Below are positions 6,611 through 10,589 of a stretch of 10,589 nt of DNA, piece by piece. Position numbers and translations under genes: made by a program. The DNA comes from Sulfurimonas sp. GTDB lineage: Bacteria; Campylobacterota; Campylobacteria; Campylobacterales; Sulfurimonadaceae. The notes under the pieces were generated by a model. It did no database searches. It saw nothing but the letters and a program-made list of their open reading frames with translations, and had not been told where the DNA came from. Within the stretch, counting starts at the first letter, position 1. Every line of letters starts with the position of its first letter. Location of the stretch: assembly GCA_026987995.1 (NCBI GenBank), contig JALSMC010000236.1, positions 1-10,589 of the forward strand. Direction: 5' to 3'.

Positions 6611-8350
6611 ATGAAATCTATAATAAAAATATTTCTACTAGCCCTAATAACTTTAGGAACTTTAAACGCAGGGGATTTTTTGATGCCCGATGAGGCATTT
6701 AAACCCTATGCTAAAGTAAATGAAAAAGCACAGATAGAAGCAGGTGTAATCCTCGGTGAAGATATCTATATCTATGCAGATAAGATGAATGTAGAACTCA
6801 AAGGCACTACTCTAAAAATCAAAGAGATGCAAAAGCCAACATCAGTAGAGCATGAAGGCGAACAAGTTTACCTAATCTCTCCAAATATAGTTGTAACACT
6901 TGAAAACCCAGAAGGTTTGAGTGGAGAGCAAAACTTTACTGTAGTTCTTTCTTATCAAGGATGTTCTGAGATGGGTTTGTGTTATAACCCATATGTAAAA
7001 GAATTTCCACTCTCTCTTGATGTCTCAAAGCTATCAACTGTGAGCCCAATGGTGGTAGATGAGATAGAACTCTCAGAAACTGATGCCATTGCAGATACGA
7101 TGAAGTCAGGCAATATTCTAATAATTTTACTGACATTTTTAGGTTTTGGTCTTTTACTAGCGATGACACCATGTGTATTTCCTATGATTCCTATCATCTC
7201 AGGTGTTATAGTTTCTCAAGGAGAAGGACTTACTACTAGAAAAGCTTTTGCTCTCTCTGTTGTGTATGTTTTAGCAATGGCAGTGGCATATACTATAGCA
7301 GGTGTTCTTGCAGGACTCTTTGGGGCTAACCTACAAGCTGCACTGCAGATGCCATGGGTTATCTACTCTTTTTCTTTAGTATTTGTTGCATTAGCTTTTA
7401 GTATGTTTGGCTTTTATGAGTTAAAACTACCAGATGCATTAGTTGCTAAAGTAAGTTCAGGCAGTGATCGTGGTGGTTATATCGGTGTTGCTATTATGGG
7501 CTTTTTATCAGCACTTATAGTTGGACCTTGTGTAGCAGCACCTCTTGCAGGTGCTCTTGTGTATATCGGACAAACGGGTGACGCTGTTCTTGGTGGAATG
7601 GCTCTTTTTTCTATGAGTATAGGTATGGGACTTCCTCTTATAGCTGTTGGTGTAAGTGCTGGGAAGTTTATGCCTAAACCTGGTGCATGGATGACTATGG
7701 TAAGTGCTATCTTTGGTGTGATGATGTTGGCTGTAGCTATCTGGATGCTTGAGAAGATACTTGACCCTTCTATTATTATGATAATGTATAGTATTTTAGG
7801 TATTGGCTTTTCATTTTATCTTGGTGTGTTTGAGAAAGACCATCATTTTTTCAAACATAGTGTAGCTATGATTATTTTTATATATTCTGTTTCTCTATTT
7901 ATAGGTTTTTTAGCAGGCTCTTCAAGTATGCTAAAACCTCTTGGTTTTTTAAACCAACCGGCTATTATTCAAAATGGTGTTGTAGAGAATAAAAAAGAGC
8001 TAAGTTTTACTGTAGTACACTCTATACAAGAGTTAGATGCTGTTTTAGCTGACAATGAAGGTAAAAAGATTTTACTTGATTTTTCAGCAGAGTGGTGTAC
8101 TTCTTGTAAAGAGCTAGAAGAGATAACATTTAAAGATGCAGATGTGATGAAAAAAATGAGTGAGTTCGTTTTAGTTCGTGCTGATGTGACAGCAAACACA
8201 GACCAAGAGAAAGAGTTAAGCCAGAAGTATGGTGTTTTTGGACCACCTGTTCTTATCTTTTTTGATGAAGATACTCAGGTGCAAAAGTCGAAAACTATAG
8301 TAGGATTTATAGAGCCAGATGATTTTTTAGCACACTTAAATAGTCTGTAA
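6611..8350 (+). CDS. dsbD: Thiol:disulfide interchange protein DsbD
   Basis: Inner-membrane protein that takes electrons from cytoplasmic thioredoxin and passes them to periplasmic thiol proteins. The 579-residue protein has all three parts and all six redox cysteines. A signal peptide ends about LNA-20. The N-terminal periplasmic domain (21-150) has YQGCSEMGLCYNP with C118 and C124. The membrane domain (about 165-440, roughly eight helices) has MTPCVFPMIPIISG (C188) and VGPCVAAPLAGALVYIG (C307). The C-terminal thioredoxin domain has AEWCTSCKELE (C496, C499) and a GPPVLIFF cis-proline segment (545-546). This is the full classical DsbD layout, not the short CcdA form. It leads a tightly packed unit of five genes and is read from the promoter just upstream; likely clients are the CPGC thioredoxin encoded next and cytochrome c maturation proteins. 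Confidence 0.97.
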   Translation: MKSIIKIFLLALITLGTLNAGDFLMPDEAFKPYAKVNEKAQIEAGVILGEDIYIYADKMNVELKGTTLKIKEMQKPTSVEHEGEQVYLISPNIVVTLENPEGLSGEQNFTVVLSYQGCSEMGLCYNPYVKEFPLSLDVSKLSTVSPMVVDEIELSETDAIADTMKSGNILIILLTFLGFGLLLAMTPCVFPMIPIISGVIVSQGEGLTTRKAFALSVVYVLAMAVAYTIAGVLAGLFGANLQAALQMPWVIYSFSLVFVALAFSMFGFYELKLPDALVAKVSSGSDRGGYIGVAIMGFLSALIVGPCVAAPLAGALVYIGQTGDAVLGGMALFSMSIGMGLPLIAVGVSAGKFMPKPGAWMTMVSAIFGVMMLAVAIWMLEKILDPSIIMIMYSILGIGFSFYLGVFEKDHHFFKHSVAMIIFIYSVSLFIGFLAGSSSMLKPLGFLNQPAIIQNGVVENKKELSFTVVHSIQELDAVLADNEGKKILLDFSAEWCTSCKELEEITFKDADVMKKMSEFVLVRADVTANTDQEKELSQKYGVFGPPVLIFFDEDTQVQKSKTIVGFIEPDDFLAHLNSL

Positions 8351-8363
8351 AACAAGGATAAAT

Positions 8364-8735
8364 ATGAAAAAAAAAATAATTGTATTACTTCTTCTCGTTT
8401 CATCTGTTTTTGCACAAGTAGAGTGGGCAGATATGTTCGATGCCTATGATGAGGCAAGAGAATCAAACAAGATTGTGATGGTTATGCTTTCACGCGAAGG
8501 TTGCCCTGGTTGTGAGTATATGAAAAATGTTGTTTTTGAAGAAAAGCAAGTAAGTAAACTCCTAAAAGAGGGTTTTATCTCTGTTGAGTTAGATGTACAA
8601 CAAGACTTTGTACCCCAAAACCTTGAGTATTTTGCTACACCGACCTTTTACTTTTTAAATGCAGATGAGAAGATTTTAAAACGTATAAATGGCGGTGAAC
8701 AAATAAAAAAATTCATTGAATCTTTAGAAGAGTAG
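8364..8735 (+). CDS. Periplasmic thioredoxin-like protein with CPGC motif
   Basis: A 123-residue secreted thioredoxin-fold protein. The N-terminus MKKKIIVLLLLVSSVFA is a clear signal peptide, cleaved after A17. The active site is SREGCPGCEYM (C47, C50), followed by VVFEEKQVSKLL, a motif common in DUF255-like and SoxW-like thioredoxins, and the cis-proline segment YFATPTFYFL (P93). It ends after the thioredoxin core, with no extra domain. AAGGAT lies five bases before the ATG, 13 bases after dsbD. Placement behind dsbD suggests that it receives electrons from DsbD and reduces periplasmic disulfides; the final substrate is not visible. A signal-free reading is unlikely given the hydrophobic start. 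Confidence 0.9.
   Translation: MKKKIIVLLLLVSSVFAQVEWADMFDAYDEARESNKIVMVMLSREGCPGCEYMKNVVFEEKQVSKLLKEGFISVELDVQQDFVPQNLEYFATPTFYFLNADEKILKRINGGEQIKKFIESLEE
8726..8732 (+). promoter_or_regulatory. Ribosome binding site deciding a TTG start
   Basis: AGAAGAG, inside the last codons of the thioredoxin gene, lies six bases before the TTG at 8739. The same seven bases precede the chosen ATG of the BFD-like gene, which supports both starts. Confidence 0.6.
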
Positions 8736-8738
8736 TTT

Positions 8739-9833
8739 TTGTTAAAGAAAATCATTTTTGGCTTTATAGTAATTGTTTGCATAATATTTGTATCCACATT
8801 TTATGTGAAAAGAATGGTTAAAGAACAAAAAATAGATACCATAATCGATCAGCTTTCTATTACTTTAGAGAACAAACTACAAACCCATAAGATGGATGAT
8901 CTAAGAACTGCAATATCCCTCTCAAAAAACAGAGCACTCATAGATGCTTTGGAAAATGATGATGAAGATTTAGGCTATGAAATATTGTCAGATATTTTAA
9001 ATACAATTGAGCTAAATACTAACATTCACACTCGTGCACAAGTTATTACAAAAGATTTAAATATTTTCACTAGAAGTTGGGATGATATCTATGCAGGTAT
9101 GCCTATAGGCGATTATAGAACAGACTTAGATTATTTTAAAACACATTCTACTCCACGAAGTTCCATAGAAATAGGACGGCGTTTAGGTATAAAAGCAACA
9201 GTTCCCATCTATAGGAATGGTGAACTTTTAGGTTATGTGGAGGTTATTTCTTTTTTTAAGTCTATTACAGATTTTTTTAGTACACTTGGTGTTGACTTAT
9301 ATGTTTTACTCGATTTCAAACATATGGATTCAGCGGTACTGATGACACAAAATCTTTCTGTCTGTGAGAGTGTAATAGCTAACAGAAATTACAACTACTC
9401 TCATATACAAACGCTAAAAGATATTGACTTAAATATTTTAAAACATAAGGGAATGGTCTATAAAGATAATAAATATATATTTTATGAAAATATGTATGAT
9501 GGTCGTTCTGAAGTTATTGGTGGTTTTATCTTTGTACTGCCTGAGCGCTACTTAGAGTACTTTAGAAATCCAAACGATGATATAAGTTTTTTAATTAATG
9601 TTACGAGAAGTTCGCTTTATGATGTAGTAAAAAAAGAAAACTATGGAAGCACTATTTATGATGAGTATAGTGCAGATTCTTTTTTATATTTTCAAGATGT
9701 GATTGATAAAGAAGATAGGGAGATTTTTTTTGATGAGGCATATAGTAAGTTTGATAAGTACTCTAAAGATGAACTTATACAAATAATGTTAAATCGAAAA
9801 GTAATTAAAAAAGTTGATGGGAGAATTAGATGA
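8739..9833 (+). CDS. Membrane-anchored Cache-type sensor protein without output domain
   Basis: A 364-residue protein starting at TTG, three bases after the thioredoxin stop. One N-terminal membrane helix (about 4-22, IIFGFIVIVCIIFVSTFYV) is followed by a long periplasmic region. Residues 40-275 resemble a double Cache (dCache_3-like) sensor: the long helix with KMDDLRTAISLSKNRALIDAL; QVITKDLNIFTRSWDD (101-116); IEIGRRLGIKATVPIYRNGELLGYVEV (143-169), a hallmark of that family; and a second lobe ending GGFIFVLPERYLEYF. No second membrane helix, kinase, GGDEF or methyl-accepting region follows. Instead there is a charged tail of about 80 residues ending VDGRIR. It overlaps the response regulator gene by four bases (ATGA). 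Inferred role: ligand or redox sensor feeding the adjacent two-component pair. The Cache assignment is by pattern, not search. Confidence 0.78.
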   Translation: MLKKIIFGFIVIVCIIFVSTFYVKRMVKEQKIDTIIDQLSITLENKLQTHKMDDLRTAISLSKNRALIDALENDDEDLGYEILSDILNTIELNTNIHTRAQVITKDLNIFTRSWDDIYAGMPIGDYRTDLDYFKTHSTPRSSIEIGRRLGIKATVPIYRNGELLGYVEVISFFKSITDFFSTLGVDLYVLLDFKHMDSAVLMTQNLSVCESVIANRNYNYSHIQTLKDIDLNILKHKGMVYKDNKYIFYENMYDGRSEVIGGFIFVLPERYLEYFRNPNDDISFLINVTRSSLYDVVKKENYGSTIYDEYSADSFLYFQDVIDKEDREIFFDEAYSKFDKYSKDELIQIMLNRKVIKKVDGRIR

Positions 9834-10483
9834 AAATTTTGCTTTTAGAGGATGAATATTCTCTACGTATTAGTATAGAAGAGTTTTTACTTGACATAGG
9901 ATACAAGGTAGATGGTTTTATGGATGGACAAGAGGCTTATGATGCTGTTTATGATACAAGTTATGACTTGTTGCTTTTAGATGTAAATGTACCTACATTA
10001 ACAGGTTTTGAACTGCTTCAAAGATTACGCCGTGATGATATAAGGATTCCTGCTATCTTTTTAACTTCTATGACTGATGTAAATGACCTCAAAGAGGGTT
10101 ATAAACGTGGCTGTTGTGATTATATGAGAAAACCATTTGATCTTATGGAACTTGAACTTCGTATAGATCAAGCACTTGCGACATATTTAAAAAATGATGG
10201 AAGTGTCATTGAACTTGGAGGTGAGTTGACATATGATTTGAAACGCTCTCAATTGATGGATGGAGATAAAGAGATAATTTTACGTAAAACTGAAAAAGAC
10301 ATACTCGAAGTGCTTATCAAAAACAAAAATGCCATTGTTTCTACTGAGATGTTTCAAGATGAAGTGTGGGGTGACTATGTTGAACCAGCGACGATTCGTG
10401 TCCAACTCAACAACCTGAAGAAAAAACTTCCCAGTGCCCTTATCCAAAATAGACGTGGTTTAGGGTACATCATTGAGAGATAG
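9830..10483 (+). CDS. OmpR-family response regulator
   Basis: A 217-residue DNA-binding response regulator. The receiver domain (1-118) has the acidic pair E7-D8, the phosphorylated aspartate D51 in LLLLDVNVP, the switch T78 in FLTSM, and K100-P101. The C-terminal winged helix (about 125-217) has the typical ILRKTEKDILEVLIKN block, the recognition helix region EPATIRVQLNNLKKKL and the wing end RRGLGYIIER. When phosphorylated by its kinase it should bind DNA in the cytoplasm and control transcription. It overlaps the sensor gene by four bases and the next gene by 11, so the three are translated together. Targets are not visible; the divergent region at 6459-6610 is one candidate for autoregulation. 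Confidence 0.96.
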   Translation: MKILLLEDEYSLRISIEEFLLDIGYKVDGFMDGQEAYDAVYDTSYDLLLLDVNVPTLTGFELLQRLRRDDIRIPAIFLTSMTDVNDLKEGYKRGCCDYMRKPFDLMELELRIDQALATYLKNDGSVIELGGELTYDLKRSQLMDGDKEIILRKTEKDILEVLIKNKNAIVSTEMFQDEVWGDYVEPATIRVQLNNLKKKLPSALIQNRRGLGYIIER

Positions 10484-10589
10484 TACCTACTCAACCAAGT
10501 ATGCACTTATATATACTGTACTCATAGCAAGTATCTTACTCGCTCCCCTGTTTTACTACTATACATATATGAAGCATATTCACTCTATT
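10473..10589 (+). CDS. Probable sensor histidine kinase, N-terminal fragment
   Basis: Only the first 39 codons are in the window. The frame opens at TTG, overlapping the end of the response regulator gene by 11 bases, and stays open to the right edge. AGGG lies seven bases upstream and no ATG precedes the membrane helix. The protein starts MRDSTYSTKY, then one membrane helix (about 11-30, ALIYTVLIASILLAPLFYYY), then a short positively charged stretch. This is how many membrane histidine kinases of this bacterial group begin, and its place right after an OmpR-type regulator makes a histidine kinase the likely product. No kinase motif is visible because of the cut. Confidence 0.65.
   Translation, partial: MRDSTYSTKYALIYTVLIASILLAPLFYYYTYMKHIHSI

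Noticed and set aside
6936..7197. Two minus-strand frames within dsbD
   Set aside because: They are opposite the membrane domain coding sequence of DsbD, overlap each other in different frames and show no protein family features.

Overview
The window is AT-rich and densely coded. It looks like chromosomal DNA from a Campylobacterota (Epsilonproteobacteria) bacterium, probably a Sulfurimonas-like one. I base this on codon usage, on the long 263-residue PdxJ typical of that group, on the A-rich ribosome binding sites, and on the style of the small redox proteins and two-component genes. The genus is inferred from protein style, not from any search.

Layout, left to right. Positions 1-3419 and on to 6458 are all read on the minus strand. 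In transcription order, the first minus-strand unit starts near 6458: a small BFD-like [2Fe-2S] protein, a YyaL/DUF255 thioredoxin-domain protein, a class I-type polyphosphate kinase 2, and a 37-residue lipoprotein overlapping the PPK2 stop codon by one base. A 51-base gap with a possible -10 box follows. The second minus-strand unit is then a PlsC-type acyltransferase, pdxJ and a large type IIG-like restriction-modification protein that runs off the left edge. No strong terminator is visible between the two units, so read-through is possible.

A divergent intergenic region (6459-6610) holds a good sigma70-type promoter for the plus-strand unit: dsbD, a small periplasmic thioredoxin with a CPGC motif, a membrane-anchored Cache-type sensor protein with no output domain, an OmpR-family response regulator, and the start of a membrane protein that is most likely the partner histidine kinase, cut by the right edge. 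Gaps in this unit are 13 bases, 3 bases, a 4-base overlap and an 11-base overlap, so all five genes are probably co-transcribed.

How the genes fit together. DsbD would carry electrons from cytoplasmic thioredoxin to the periplasm, and the CPGC protein is a natural acceptor. The Cache protein, regulator and kinase look like a signalling module whose sensor has been split from the kinase and placed beside the periplasmic thiol-reducing genes. The divergent unit also begins with redox proteins (an iron-sulfur protein and a CHWC thioredoxin fold). The link between periplasmic redox and this three-part signalling module is the most interesting hypothesis here. The R-M gene behind pdxJ is the clearest accessory element. 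I saw no tRNA, rRNA, CRISPR array or insertion sequence.
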